DNA of 64,000 nt, taken from Pseudomonas paracarnis. GTDB lineage: Bacteria; Pseudomonadota; Gammaproteobacteria; Pseudomonadales; Pseudomonadaceae. Position numbers and translations under genes: made by a program. Of the stretch, positions 1 through 8,620 are shown one piece after another (the first letter of the stretch is position 1; each line of letters begins with the position of its first letter). The notes below the pieces were generated by a model that saw nothing but the letters and a program-made list of their open reading frames with translations, made no database searches and was not told where the DNA came from. The stretch spans positions 915,570 to 979,569 of the forward strand of contig NZ_CAJFCN010000001.1 of NCBI RefSeq assembly GCF_904063055.1. The letters run 5' to 3'.

Positions 1-51
1 TAATGGGCGCCAGTCAGCAAATAGTTTGATGGCAGTCTCTACAAGGCTTCG

Positions 52-1236
52 ATGAAAAATTCTTTTGGTTTTACCTGGTATCTGGCGGGGCTGAGCATGC
101 TCGGTTATCTGGCCATGGACATGTACTTGCCGGCGTTTGGCGCCATGGGCGAGCAGTTGAACATTGGTGCTGGCGCGGTGGGCGCCAGCTTGAGTATTTT
201 CCTTGCCGGCTTTGCGCTGGGGCAGTTGCTGTGGGGGCCGCTCTCGGACCGCCTGGGGCGCAAACCGATTCTGATCGCGGGCCTGAGCCTGTTTGTGCTC
301 GGTTGCCTGGGCATGTTCTGGGTTCAGAGCGCGCCGCAACTGCTGGCCCTGCGCTTTATGCAGGCGATTGGCGTGTGTGCCGCCGCCGTCAGTTGGCAGG
401 CCTTGGTGATTGATCGCTACCCGGCCGACAAGGCTCACCGCGTCTTCGCCAGCATCATGCCGTTGATGTCGCTGTCTCCGGCCCTGGCTCCGCTGCTGGG
501 TGCCATGGTGCTGAATCACTTTGGTTGGCAGGCGATCTTCGGCGTGTTGCTGGTGGTGTCGTTGTTGCTGTTGTTGCCGACCTTGTTCCTGCGCAATGTG
601 CCCAAGCGTTCGGAGCACAAGGGCAGCCCGGTGCGCCTGGGCTATGGGCAATTGCTCACCTCGCGGGTGTTTACCGGCAATGTAATGATCTTCGCCGCCT
701 GTTCGGCCAGCTTCTTCGCTTGGCTGACCGCCTCGCCGTTCATCCTCGGTGGCATGGGCTACAGCCCGAATGACATCGGCCTCAGCTACGTACTGCCGAC
801 CCTGGCGTTTCTCGTTGGCGGCTACAGTTGCCGCAGCGCCTTGCAGCGCCTGCCGGGTAAAACCCTGCTGCCGTGGTTGCTGGTCGCCTATTGCTTGAGC
901 ATGGTGGCGTTGTACCTGGTGGCCACCTTGAGTGTGCCGACCCTGACTACCTTATTGATCCCGTTCTGCCTGATGGCGCTGTGCAACGGCGCCAGCTACC
1001 CGATTGTGGTGGCGAATGCGCTGATGCCCTTTGCGGAAAATTCCGGCAAGGCGGCGGCCCTGCAAAACACCCTGCAGTTGGGCCTGTGCTTCCTGGCCAG
1101 CCTGTTGGTGTCGTCGATGATCGAGCAACCACTGTTGATCACGGTGATTGTGATGCTGGCGACCGCGCCGCTGGCGGTGTTGGGGTATTGGCTGGCACGG
1201 CCGAAGGGCAATTCTTCCGAACTGGCCAACGCCTGA
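52..1236 (+). CDS. punC: MFS transporter, Bcr/CflA (PunC-like) family
   Basis: A 394-residue, very hydrophobic protein with the pattern of a 12-helix major facilitator of the inner membrane. The D-x-Y-L-P-A signature of the Bcr/CflA drug:H+ branch is at residues 23-28 (DMYLPA) and the loop 2-3 motif [11 protein letters not shown] at 62-72. The ATG start gives full family length. The sequence resembles YdhC/PunC, a purine nucleoside transporter of E. coli. The neighbours support this: a Tsx-type nucleoside channel follows convergently, and then an NCS2 purine permease. The symbol is inferred from family and context; a multidrug efflux role cannot be excluded. Confidence 0.75.
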   Translation: MKNSFGFTWYLAGLSMLGYLAMDMYLPAFGAMGEQLNIGAGAVGASLSIFLAGFALGQLLWGPLSDRLGRKPILIAGLSLFVLGCLGMFWVQSAPQLLALRFMQAIGVCAAAVSWQALVIDRYPADKAHRVFASIMPLMSLSPALAPLLGAMVLNHFGWQAIFGVLLVVSLLLLLPTLFLRNVPKRSEHKGSPVRLGYGQLLTSRVFTGNVMIFAACSASFFAWLTASPFILGGMGYSPNDIGLSYVLPTLAFLVGGYSCRSALQRLPGKTLLPWLLVAYCLSMVALYLVATLSVPTLTTLLIPFCLMALCNGASYPIVVANALMPFAENSGKAAALQNTLQLGLCFLASLLVSSMIEQPLLITVIVMLATAPLAVLGYWLARPKGNSSELANA

Positions 1237-1255
1237 GCTGACAATACGATCAAAG

Positions 1256-1344
1256 TGTGGGAGCTGGCTTGCCTGCGATAGCGGTGTATCAGTGCCAGAT
1301 GGGCTAACTGAAACACCGCTATCGCAGGCAAGCCAGCTCCCACA
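1256..1344. repeat. REPIN (two inverted REP arms)
   Basis: An arm beginning TGTGGGAGCTGGCTTGCC is followed about 40 bases later by its exact inverted copy ending GGCAAGCCAGCTCCCACA. The arms can fold into a long hairpin. It lies between the convergent stops of the MFS gene and the Tsx-like gene, the usual extragenic site for this Pseudomonas repeat family, and may act as a bidirectional transcript end. Confidence 0.9.
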
Positions 1345-1363
1345 TTGTTTTGCGTTTCTTCAG

Positions 1364-2197
1364 TTAGAACGTCACTTCCATGTTCAGCGTCGGCGTTGAG
1401 GTGCGGCTGCCACGCCCACCGTCCACGCCGAATTTGTTATGCCAGTACTCATACCCCACCCCCAGGTACAAGTTCGGCTTGACGCTTTTACCCGGTCGCA
1501 CCGCCACCATCAGCGCCGTACGCATCAGCGCTTCCGGTGCGGTATCGCGGCCATGGTAGTCCTCGCCTTTTTCCCCGACGTAGTTAATGAACCCCTGGAA
1601 TTTCGCCGCATGGTTGCCCACCTCGAACGGTCGCATCCAGGTCAGGTTGAGCATGTAGGTAGCGTCGAAGGTGTGGTTCGACTCTTGCGCGCCGGGAATG
1701 CCGGTGTGGTTCTTTTCCTTGTAGTACATCAGGCTCAGGTCCAGCACGCCGACAGTGTTGAACTTCAACGTAGGGCCAATCACCAGGGCGCGCTTCTTGG
1801 CGGAAGCGAAGTTGTTGTTGCGGTTGGCGTCGAAGCCCAGGGTCAGCGCGTAATCCCTGATCAGCCCCGTGCCCGGCGGCAAGTCGAACACGCGTGAGGC
1901 ATACAGCTGATGCCGGTACACGGCGTACACCTCGCTGCCCCCGTGGTCGGTGCCTTTGCGCGGGTCGCTGCTGTCGGACAGGAATACGTCGAGGTTGAGG
2001 AAGTTGCTGCCGTAACGATAGCCGCTGGCGTGGGTAAAACTGTAGATGCGCTTGCTGAATTCGTCGGGGTTGTTCGGGTTGGTGAAGTGCTGCCCGTAGC
2101 GAAACCCGACGCTGTTGTTCATCCATTCCACCGCAACGGCCTCCCCGCCGCCGAGAAGGGTCAATGCGACGGTGGCGCCCTGTAGTGCCTTTTTCAT
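1364..2197 (-). CDS. Tsx/OmpK-like nucleoside-specific outer-membrane channel
   Basis: A 277-residue protein with a Sec signal peptide (positive n-region MKKALQ, hydrophobic stretch, probable cleavage after A-V-A near residue 22). The mature part has alternating hydrophobic/polar strands, many aromatics, and a C-terminal Phe (NMEVTF), as in a 12-strand beta barrel. Segments such as VGFRYGQHF and GVGYEYWHNKFG match the nucleoside-specific channel-forming Tsx/OmpK family. It would carry nucleosides across the outer membrane for the adjacent inner-membrane purine transporters. Transcribed divergently from the NCS2 permease across a 157-base gap with palindromes. RBS AAAGGAC lies shortly before the ATG. 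Confidence 0.8.
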   Translation of the reverse strand: MKKALQGATVALTLLGGGEAVAVEWMNNSVGFRYGQHFTNPNNPDEFSKRIYSFTHASGYRYGSNFLNLDVFLSDSSDPRKGTDHGGSEVYAVYRHQLYASRVFDLPPGTGLIRDYALTLGFDANRNNNFASAKKRALVIGPTLKFNTVGVLDLSLMYYKEKNHTGIPGAQESNHTFDATYMLNLTWMRPFEVGNHAAKFQGFINYVGEKGEDYHGRDTAPEALMRTALMVAVRPGKSVKPNLYLGVGYEYWHNKFGVDGGRGSRTSTPTLNMEVTF

Positions 2198-2277
2198 TCT
2201 TTTTGTCCTTTAGCGTTCTGGCTCGTGACGGCCGGATTGTTTTTGTAACGCCGTTGGAGGGTATCTTGTTCGATTGA

Positions 2278-2321
2278 TTGTATACAACTCTATGGACATA
2301 GAGTCTGAACATTGCATACAG
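2278..2321. promoter_or_regulatory. Palindromes in the tsx/permease divergent promoter
   Basis: Three elements lie close together: the perfect palindrome TTGTATACAA (2278-2287), the inverted repeat CTCTATG-GA-CATAGAG (2288-2303), and the imperfect copy TTGCATACAG (2312-2321). TTGTATACAA is the style of site bound by FadR/VanR-type GntR regulators. The position between two divergent purine-uptake genes suggests a shared operator; the regulator is not identified. Confidence 0.5.
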
Positions 2322-2354
2322 TGAGCGCACAACAAAAACAGAGAACCCCTCACC

Positions 2355-3857
2355 ATGACTATCCCGAAGGCGTCACCGCAGCGGCCCGAAGATGAAAATC
2401 TGGGCGTCGCCGCCAACATGGCTTACGGCCTGCAGCATGTGCTCACCATGTATGGCGGTATCGTCGCCGTGCCGTTGATCGTCGGCCAGGCAGCCGGGTT
2501 ATCGCCGGCGGATATCGGCTTGCTGATCGCTGCATCGCTGTTTGCCGGTGGCCTGGCCACGCTGCTGCAAACCCTGGGCCTGCCGTTTTTCGGCTGTCAG
2601 TTGCCGCTGGTGCAGGGCGTGTCGTTCGCGGGTGTGGCGACCATGGTGGCGATTGTCGGCAGCGACGGTGCCGGTGGTGTGCCAGCGATACTCGGGGCGG
2701 TGATGGCCGCATCCTTTATCGGTTTGTTGATCACCCCGGTGTTCTCAAGGATCACCAAGTTTTTTCCGCCGCTGGTGACGGGCATTGTGATTACCACCAT
2801 CGGCCTGACCCTGATGCCCGTAGCGGCGCGCTGGGCCATGGGTGGCAACAGCCGGGCGGCGGATTTTGGCAGCATGTCCAACATCGGCCTGGCCGCGCTG
2901 ACCCTGGTGCTGGTGCTGCTACTGAGCAAGATCGGCAGCGCAACCATCTCTCGCTTGTCGATCCTGCTGGCCATGGTGATCGGCACCGTGATCGCGGTGC
3001 TGCTTGGCATGGCGGACTTCTCTGGCGTCATGCAGGGGCCGATGTTCGGTTTCCCCACGCCATTTCACTTCGGCATGCCCACCTTCCATGTGGCAGCGAT
3101 TATTTCCATGTGCATCGTGGTGATGGTGACGCTGGTGGAAACGTCAGCGGATATCCTGGCGGTGGGCGAGATCATCGACACCAAAGTGGACTCCAAGCGC
3201 CTGGGCAACGGCCTGCGCGCCGACATGCTGTCGAGCATGTTCGCGCCGATCTTCGGTTCGTTTACCCAGAGCGCGTTCGCCCAGAACGTCGGCCTGGTGG
3301 CGGTGACCGGGGTCAAGAGTCGGTTTGTGGTGGCCACTGGCGGGGTATTCCTAGTGGTGCTCGGCCTGCTGCCATTCATGGGCCGTGTGATCGCGGCCGT
3401 GCCCACCTCCGTGTTGGGCGGCGCCGGGATTGTATTGTTCGGCACGGTGGCGGCCAGCGGGATTCGCACGCTGTCCAAGGTGGATTACCGCAACAACATG
3501 AACCTGATCATCGTCGCCACATCCATCGGCTTCGGCATGATCCCCATCGCCGCGCCCAGCTTCTACGATCAGTTTCCAAGCTGGTTCGCGACCATCTTCC
3601 ACTCGGGCATCAGCTCGTCGGCAATCATGGCGATATTGCTGAACCTGGCATTCAACCACTTCACCGCCGGCAACTCGGACCAGCAGTCAGTGTTTGTGGC
3701 GGGGACTGAGCGCAGCTTGTGCTTTCGCGACGTGGCCGCGTTGCGCGATGGCGATTACTACCGGGGTGGGAAGTTGTTTGATGCCGAGGGCAAGGAAATT
3801 CCCCTGGTAGCGGATACCTTGAGGAAAGCATCCAAGGCTGAGACCAGCGAGGTTTAA
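2355..3857 (+). CDS. NCS2 family purine (xanthine/urate) permease
   Basis: A 500-residue polytopic inner-membrane protein of nucleobase:cation symporter-2 type. The family signature Q-N-x-G-x4-T-G-V-x-S-R is present (AQNVGLVAVTGVKSR, about residues 311-325), and the conserved N-terminal 'ANMAYGLQHVLTMYGG' region, with Gln-His near residue 28, is characteristic. The fit is to the xanthine/uric acid branch (UacT, XanP, PbuX) rather than uracil carriers, but substrate choice is inferred. The roughly 40-residue C-terminal tail is hydrophilic. The gene stands alone after a divergent promoter and is followed by a REPIN. Confidence 0.85.
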   Translation: MTIPKASPQRPEDENLGVAANMAYGLQHVLTMYGGIVAVPLIVGQAAGLSPADIGLLIAASLFAGGLATLLQTLGLPFFGCQLPLVQGVSFAGVATMVAIVGSDGAGGVPAILGAVMAASFIGLLITPVFSRITKFFPPLVTGIVITTIGLTLMPVAARWAMGGNSRAADFGSMSNIGLAALTLVLVLLLSKIGSATISRLSILLAMVIGTVIAVLLGMADFSGVMQGPMFGFPTPFHFGMPTFHVAAIISMCIVVMVTLVETSADILAVGEIIDTKVDSKRLGNGLRADMLSSMFAPIFGSFTQSAFAQNVGLVAVTGVKSRFVVATGGVFLVVLGLLPFMGRVIAAVPTSVLGGAGIVLFGTVAASGIRTLSKVDYRNNMNLIIVATSIGFGMIPIAAPSFYDQFPSWFATIFHSGISSSAIMAILLNLAFNHFTAGNSDQQSVFVAGTERSLCFRDVAALRDGDYYRGGKLFDAEGKEIPLVADTLRKASKAETSEV

Positions 3858-3872
3858 CGAGCGACCCGTGTA

Positions 3873-3950
3873 CCCTGTGGGAGCTGGCTTGCCTGCGATA
3901 GCGATGTTGAATTCACCGGTGCTATCGCAGGCAAGCCAGCTCCCACAGGG
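3873..3950. repeat. REPIN
   Basis: Inverted arms CCCTGTGGGAGCTGGCTTGCC and GGCAAGCCAGCTCCCACAG, with a short internal stem around GAATTC, lie between the convergent ends of the permease gene and the first iminopeptidase gene. Same family as the element at 1256-1344. Confidence 0.9.
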
Positions 3951-3952
3951 AT

Positions 3953-4885
3953 TCAGCCGGCCTTGAGGGCTTTGTGCGGCAACGAACACGCCTCATCCAG
4001 AAACTTCACCACCGTCCCCATGCATGCCTGGCGTTCTTCCACATGGGGCATGTGGCTGGAGTCTTCAAACAGTGCCCAGCGCACGTCCGCTATCTCATCC
4101 AGGAACGGCTTGACCACCAACGGTGTGGCTTCGTCATGTCGACCGGAAATCACCAGGGTTGGCACCTTGATGGCTGACAGGCGGCCGATCACATTCCAGT
4201 CCTTCAAGCTGCCGATCACGTGGAATTCGGTCGGGCCGCTCATGGCGTGGTACACCGTCGGGTCGGCATCCACCTGGGCGAAGGTGCGTGCCACTTCTTC
4301 GGGCCATGGGTTGACCCGGCACACATGCTGGTCATAGAAAATCCGAGAGGCCGCGAGGTATTGCGGGTCTTGGTAGGTGCCGGCCTGCTCGTGCTTGAGC
4401 AGGGTTTCGTGCACGCCTTCAGGCAACAGCTTACGCAGGCGATTGGCTTCGCTGACCCAGGTGCGCATGCAGGTGGGCGAATTTGCAGGGATAAACGCGC
4501 GCAGGCCTTTGGGTTGCAAGATCGCGTGTTCGCTGCCGAGCATGCCGCCCCAAGATTGCCCCAGGATCGCGTAGTTCTCACTGATTTGCAGGTGGTCCAG
4601 CAGGTTGTTCAACTCGTCGAGGAACAGGCCGATGGTCCAGAACGACGGATCTTTTTCCGGCAAATGCGTGGAGCGGCCGTTGCCCAACTGGTCGTAATGG
4701 ATGACTGCGTGGCCGCTGGCGGCGACGTCCTTGAAGGCGTCGACGTAATCGTGGGTGCAGCCCGGGCCGCCATGGATGATCACCAAGGGCGTGCGGCCTG
4801 TGCTCAGGTCGCCCGTGACGCGATACCAGGTCTGATAGGCGCCAAAGGGCGCGTAGCCTTCGCGAACTTTTTCGATGAATTCCAT
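3953..4885 (-). CDS. Proline iminopeptidase-like alpha/beta hydrolase (Pip 1)
   Basis: A 310-residue cytoplasmic alpha/beta hydrolase of the proline iminopeptidase/amino-acid amidase family (S33). The oxyanion motif HGGPG is at 38-42, the nucleophile elbow GQSWGG has Ser111, the acid is Asp251 in GRHDE, and the base His278 in SSHMP, so the triad is complete. It is transcribed away from the neighbouring LuxR gene, from a short intergenic region holding a lux-box-like element at 4946-4967. In Pseudomonas and Xanthomonas, pip genes beside LuxR solos of the OryR/PipR type are typical targets of that regulator. Its substrate here (peptide, amide or plant compound) is unknown. Confidence 0.82.
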   Translation of the reverse strand: MEFIEKVREGYAPFGAYQTWYRVTGDLSTGRTPLVIIHGGPGCTHDYVDAFKDVAASGHAVIHYDQLGNGRSTHLPEKDPSFWTIGLFLDELNNLLDHLQISENYAILGQSWGGMLGSEHAILQPKGLRAFIPANSPTCMRTWVSEANRLRKLLPEGVHETLLKHEQAGTYQDPQYLAASRIFYDQHVCRVNPWPEEVARTFAQVDADPTVYHAMSGPTEFHVIGSLKDWNVIGRLSAIKVPTLVISGRHDEATPLVVKPFLDEIADVRWALFEDSSHMPHVEERQACMGTVVKFLDEACSLPHKALKAG

Positions 4886-4945
4886 TTCGTACCCTGCTCT
4901 GAAAAAAAGGATCAGGGTTACGATAGTCTGAACAAAAAGTTTAGG

Positions 4946-4967
4946 TAACTAGCAAAACAGATAGGTT
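4946..4967. promoter_or_regulatory. lux-box-like element upstream of Pip 1 (degenerate)
   Basis: TAACTA, a 10-base spacer, then TAGGTT. The right half-site and the spacing equal those of the perfect palindrome at 5824-5845; the left half-site matches at 4 of 6 positions. It lies about 60 bases before the Pip 1 start and just beyond the stop of the LuxR gene, so it is well placed to control Pip 1. A second TAGGT at 4942-4946 adds a partial copy. Confidence 0.4.
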
Positions 4968-4979
4968 TTTGCCGAAAGC

Positions 4980-5798
4980 TCAATCTTCCAGCAAGCGGTA
5001 ATGGGTGGCTCGAACCACCGCTTGAACACGGTTTTTGGCCCCCAGTTTGTGCATGGCCGAGGCCAGGTGCAGGGTGACCACTGCCAGGGAGCGGCTCAAT
5101 TGCGTGGCGATTTCAGCGGCGGTCAGGCCTTCTGCCGCCCATTTCAGGCATTCGCGCTCGCGCTTGGTCAGGCGGATATGCGGATAAGCCCGCACCTCCT
5201 TGCTGAACAGCGGGTACGCCGCTTCCTGGAGGGCATGGGTAATCAGACTGAAATCGGCCAGCGTATGTTGGGCGTCCTTCAATACCGTGCGCGCCTTGCC
5301 GGTGCGTAAGCCGGTGAGCGAGGCAAAACCGCCCTTGGGCAGATGAATCGGCACACTGACGCCGCAGGTCAGCTGGCGTTCATGCAGGTAGGAGGAAACG
5401 GGAGCGTGGCACGGGTCGATGATCTTTTGCAGGGCGGTCTCAGTCTTGGCCTCATAGGACCAGACAAACGGTGATACCGAACTCAATGCCAGGTGTTGCA
5501 CCGGGTCGATCTGGTAAAACCCTTCGCTGCACCATAAGGCGTGCCAGTCGGCCGGTGTGTTGCGCAGTTGCAACAGCGAAGGCGTGATCAGTGCGCCGTT
5601 GAGATCGATGGGCACCGGGCTGTAGTCATACACCAGCGCATCGAAGCCCAGTTGTTGGGCCAGGATAAACGTATTGTCCATCTGTTCATCCAGGCTCCTG
5701 CCCGGTATGAGGCGATTATTGAAGGCGGTCAGCTTGGCCAGCATCCGTTCTGCTCCCGAATTCATTTGAATCTCGACTTGCTGCAAGTAGAATGCCAC
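4980..5798 (-). CDS. pipR: LuxR solo, plant-signal-responsive PipR/OryR type
   Basis: A 272-residue regulator with an N-terminal autoinducer-binding domain (about 30-190) and a C-terminal GerE-type HTH (about 205-265; LTKRERECLKWAAEGLTAAE). Aligned by eye with TraR through the Asp-Pro pair (QIDPV), the pocket keeps Trp57, Asp70, Pro71 and Trp85, while Tyr61 is replaced by Trp, a hallmark substitution of plant-responsive LuxR solos. No luxI gene is present in the window. It sits between two pip genes and a peptide ABC operon, as described for pipR in plant-associated Pseudomonas. The given start is GTG; an in-frame ATG at 5765 (MNSGAER) is a credible alternative. Confidence 0.8.
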   Translation of the reverse strand: MAFYLQQVEIQMNSGAERMLAKLTAFNNRLIPGRSLDEQMDNTFILAQQLGFDALVYDYSPVPIDLNGALITPSLLQLRNTPADWHALWCSEGFYQIDPVQHLALSSVSPFVWSYEAKTETALQKIIDPCHAPVSSYLHERQLTCGVSVPIHLPKGGFASLTGLRTGKARTVLKDAQHTLADFSLITHALQEAAYPLFSKEVRAYPHIRLTKRERECLKWAAEGLTAAEIATQLSRSLAVVTLHLASAMHKLGAKNRVQAVVRATHYRLLED

Positions 5799-5823
5799 GC
5801 CCCGGCGAAGGACTGCCAGGCCA

Positions 5824-5845
5824 AACCTATAAGAAATACTAGGTT
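5824..5845. promoter_or_regulatory. lux-box palindrome upstream of Pip 2 / ABC operon
   Basis: A perfect inverted repeat AACCTA-N10-TAGGTT. The central 20 bases have the length and the ACCT...AGGT ends of a classical lux box. It lies 26 bases outside the pipR-like start and about 80 bases before the Pip 2 start, so it may serve both directions. Likely binding site of the adjacent LuxR solo. Confidence 0.65.
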
Positions 5846-5927
5846 ATGGACGCACGGCATCCTCGGTAGTGTTGACCTGATAAACGGCCGCTACCCGCCA
5901 GGCCGATACAACACAAGGAATGTATGC

Positions 5928-6815
5928 ATGTGGCGTGAAATTGCCCCCGACCAGCAATACAACGTGCAAGTCGACGGCCATAACCTCGTGGTCTACAGCT
6001 TTGGCGAAGGCGATGAGGTGCTGCTGTGTCTCAACGGCGGGCCGGGCCTGCCGTGTGACTATCTGCGTGACGCCCATGGCTGGCTCAAAGCGCATAACCT
6101 GCGAGTGGTTGCATTCGACCAGCTTGGCACAGGCGCATCAGCCAGACCGACCGATGCCGCACTGTGGGAAATCCGCCGTTATGTCGAAGAAGTCGAGACC
6201 GTGCGCCAGGCGCTGGGCCTGGGCCGCGTGCATTTGCTCGGGCACTCCTGGGGCGGTTGGCTGGGGATCGAATATGCCGTGCATTATCCCGGTGCGCTCA
6301 AAAGCCTGATCCTGGAAAACACCGTCGGCGACATTCCCCACCTGTCCCAGGAGCTGGAGCGCCTGCGCGGCGCCCTGGGCAGCGAAACCGTGGCCATGAT
6401 GCAACGCCACGAAGCCATGGGCACCCTCGACCACCCGCAGTACCAGGCCGCCATCACCTTGCTCAACTACCGCCACGTGTGTCGGCTCGACGAATGGCCG
6501 GAGCCGGTCAAGCGCTCCCTGGGCGACTGGAACATGGGGCCGTACGAAACCATGCAAGGCCCCAACGAGTTCCTCTATATCGGCAACCTCAAGGACTGGA
6601 ACCGCCTCAAGGAAATGGCCGAGTTCACGATGCCGATCCTGATCACCACCGGCCAACATGACGAACTTACCCCCGCTTGCGCAATGCGCATGAAACTAGC
6701 AGCACCCCACGCCGAGTTGCATGTGTTCCCCAACAGCAGTCATATGCCGTTTTACGAGGAGCCGCAGGCGTACTTCCCGGTGCTGCTGGACTTCCTCGCT
6801 CGCCACCGAGACTGA
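5928..6815 (+). CDS. pipA: Proline iminopeptidase-like alpha/beta hydrolase (Pip 2)
   Basis: A 295-residue alpha/beta hydrolase, first gene of an operon with a peptide ABC transporter. Ser107 is in GHSWGG, Asp245 in GQHDE and His272 in SSHMP. The usual HGGPG oxyanion motif reads NGGPG (36-40), an odd substitution. The reading frame is open further upstream, but ATG 5928 has AAGGA seven bases before it and matches family length. It is a paralogue of Pip 1 (shared L-K-D-W-N, D-P/H-P-Q-Y and S-S-H-M-P segments). By analogy with pipA next to pipR it probably processes peptides or amides imported by the downstream transporter and is induced through the LuxR solo. Confidence 0.82.
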   Translation: MWREIAPDQQYNVQVDGHNLVVYSFGEGDEVLLCLNGGPGLPCDYLRDAHGWLKAHNLRVVAFDQLGTGASARPTDAALWEIRRYVEEVETVRQALGLGRVHLLGHSWGGWLGIEYAVHYPGALKSLILENTVGDIPHLSQELERLRGALGSETVAMMQRHEAMGTLDHPQYQAAITLLNYRHVCRLDEWPEPVKRSLGDWNMGPYETMQGPNEFLYIGNLKDWNRLKEMAEFTMPILITTGQHDELTPACAMRMKLAAPHAELHVFPNSSHMPFYEEPQAYFPVLLDFLARHRD

Positions 6816-6818
6816 CGC

Positions 6819-7766
6819 ATGAACCTGGCGCGCTACCGTTTTGTGTTGTCCCGGCCCCTGCAATTGCTGCCGGTGCTGCTGGGCATCAGCCTGATCACCT
6901 TCGTGTTGGTGCGCTCGATTCCTGGCGACCCGGCGCGCGCCTTGCTGGGTTCGCGCAGCACGCCGGATGCGCTGCTGAAGATCCGCGCCCAGTTCGGCCT
7001 CGACCAGCCTTTGTGGTTGCAATACTTTTACTTCCTGAAAAACCTGCTCAAGGGCGACCTCGGCCAATCGCTGCTGTACAAGGTCGACGCCCTGAAACTG
7101 ATCGTCACCCGGATCGAGCCGACCCTGGTGCTGGTGCTGGGCAGCGTGGTGCTCGCGTTGTTGATAGCGGTGCCACTGGCAACGATTGCGGCGCGCCAGC
7201 AAGGCCGTTGGGCAGACAAGCTGATCCGCGTGTTCACCACGGTCGGCCTGGGCATGCCGGCGTTCTGGCTGGGGTTGATGCTGATCCTGCTGCTCAGCGT
7301 GAAATGGGGCTTGTTCCCGGTGTCTGGTTACGGGCGCACCTGGCTGGACAAGGCGCACCACATGCTCTTGCCGTGCCTGACCATCGCCCTGGCGCTGTCG
7401 GCGGTGCTGGTGCGTAACCTGCGGGCGAGCATGTTGATGGAATTGCAGGCGGATCACGTCACCGCCGCACGCGCACGCGGGCTGTCGGAAGGCGCGGTGT
7501 TTCGCCGGCATGTGCTGCCCAACGCTCTGGTGCCGGCGGTCAACCTGCTGGCGGTCAACATCGGTTGGCTGATCAGCGGCACGGTGGTCATCGAAAGCCT
7601 GTTCGCGATTCCAGGCATCGGCCAGTTGCTGGTGCGCGGCATTTTCACCCGTGACTACATGGTGGTGCAGGGCGTGGCGATGGTGCTGGCCTGTGCCACG
7701 GTGGTGGTCAACTTCATGGCTGACCTGGTGACAGTGGCCCTCGACCCACGGGTGAAGATGCAATGA
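6819..7766 (+). CDS. Peptide ABC transporter permease, DppB type
   Basis: A 315-residue inner-membrane protein with about six helices and the BPD_transp_1 fold. The EAA-loop region (ARARGLSEGAVFRRHVLPNALVPAVN, about residues 220-245) matches DppB/GsiC/OppB permeases, as does the N-terminal 'RSIPGDPARALLG' segment. It starts three bases after the Pip 2 stop and overlaps the next permease by four bases. With the genes to 12088 it forms a complete class of dipeptide/oligopeptide importer. Confidence 0.9.
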   Translation: MNLARYRFVLSRPLQLLPVLLGISLITFVLVRSIPGDPARALLGSRSTPDALLKIRAQFGLDQPLWLQYFYFLKNLLKGDLGQSLLYKVDALKLIVTRIEPTLVLVLGSVVLALLIAVPLATIAARQQGRWADKLIRVFTTVGLGMPAFWLGLMLILLLSVKWGLFPVSGYGRTWLDKAHHMLLPCLTIALALSAVLVRNLRASMLMELQADHVTAARARGLSEGAVFRRHVLPNALVPAVNLLAVNIGWLISGTVVIESLFAIPGIGQLLVRGIFTRDYMVVQGVAMVLACATVVVNFMADLVTVALDPRVKMQ

Positions 7767-8620
7767 GCAGTCGCCCCCTGATTGCCCCATGGCGCTTGCG
7801 CCTGCGCTTTGGTTTTCGCAATGGCCGACTGACCGCCGCATGGGGGTTGTTGATCCTGTTCGCGTGGTTGGCCCTGGCGCTGTTTGCGCCGTGGGTCGCG
7901 CCCTATGACCCCATCGCGCAGGACACCGGCATGAGTTTGCTGGCCCCCAGCCTTGCCCATCCGTTGGGTACGGACAATTACGGAAGGGACATTCTGTCGA
8001 GGGTGATCTGGGGTGCGCGCATCGACCTGCAGTTGGCGGTTATCGGGGTGATCTTCCCTTTCATCATTGGCACCTTTATCGGTGCGGTCTCGGGTTATAT
8101 CGGCGGGCGTTTCGACAGTGTCTGCATGCGTGTGATCGACGTGGTGCTGGCGTTCCCGTTCCTGGTGCTGATGCTGGCGATCATGGCCATCCTCGGGCCG
8201 GGCTTACAGAGTTTTTACATCGCCATGGCGCTGGTGGGCTGGGTGTCGTATGCGCGCCTGATTCGCTCGCAGATCCTGGTGCTCAAGGAAAGCGAGTTCG
8301 CCCTGGCCGCCAAGAGCCTGGGCTTTGGCCATGGACGCATTCTGTTCCGGCATTTGTTGCCCAATGCGCTGTTTGGCTCCATCGTGTTTTCCATGTCCGA
8401 CGCGGTGCTGGTGCTGCTCAACGGCGCCGCCGTCAGCTACCTGGGCCTGGGGGTGCAGCCACCGACCGCCGAATGGGGGACGATGGTGGCCGAGGGGCAA
8501 GCCTTTATCACCACCGCCTGGTGGATCTGCACCTTTCCGGGCCTGGCCATCGTGACCTTGGCCATGGGCTTCAGCCTGTTGGCCGATGGTGTTGCACAGG
8601 TATTGGGGGAGCGCTCATGA
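7763..8620 (+). CDS. Peptide ABC transporter permease, DppC type
   Basis: A 285-residue second permease. The N-terminal region has the typical 'PYDPIAQD...HPLGTDNYGRDILSRVIWGARI' of DppC/OppC proteins, and the EAA loop (AAKSLGFGHGRILFRHLLPNALFG) is near residues 180-205. It would pair with the DppB-type protein in the membrane. The ATG overlaps the previous stop (ATGA), and its own end overlaps the first ATPase in the same way, indicating translational coupling. Confidence 0.9.
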   Translation: MSSRPLIAPWRLRLRFGFRNGRLTAAWGLLILFAWLALALFAPWVAPYDPIAQDTGMSLLAPSLAHPLGTDNYGRDILSRVIWGARIDLQLAVIGVIFPFIIGTFIGAVSGYIGGRFDSVCMRVIDVVLAFPFLVLMLAIMAILGPGLQSFYIAMALVGWVSYARLIRSQILVLKESEFALAAKSLGFGHGRILFRHLLPNALFGSIVFSMSDAVLVLLNGAAVSYLGLGVQPPTAEWGTMVAEGQAFITTAWWICTFPGLAIVTLAMGFSLLADGVAQVLGERS

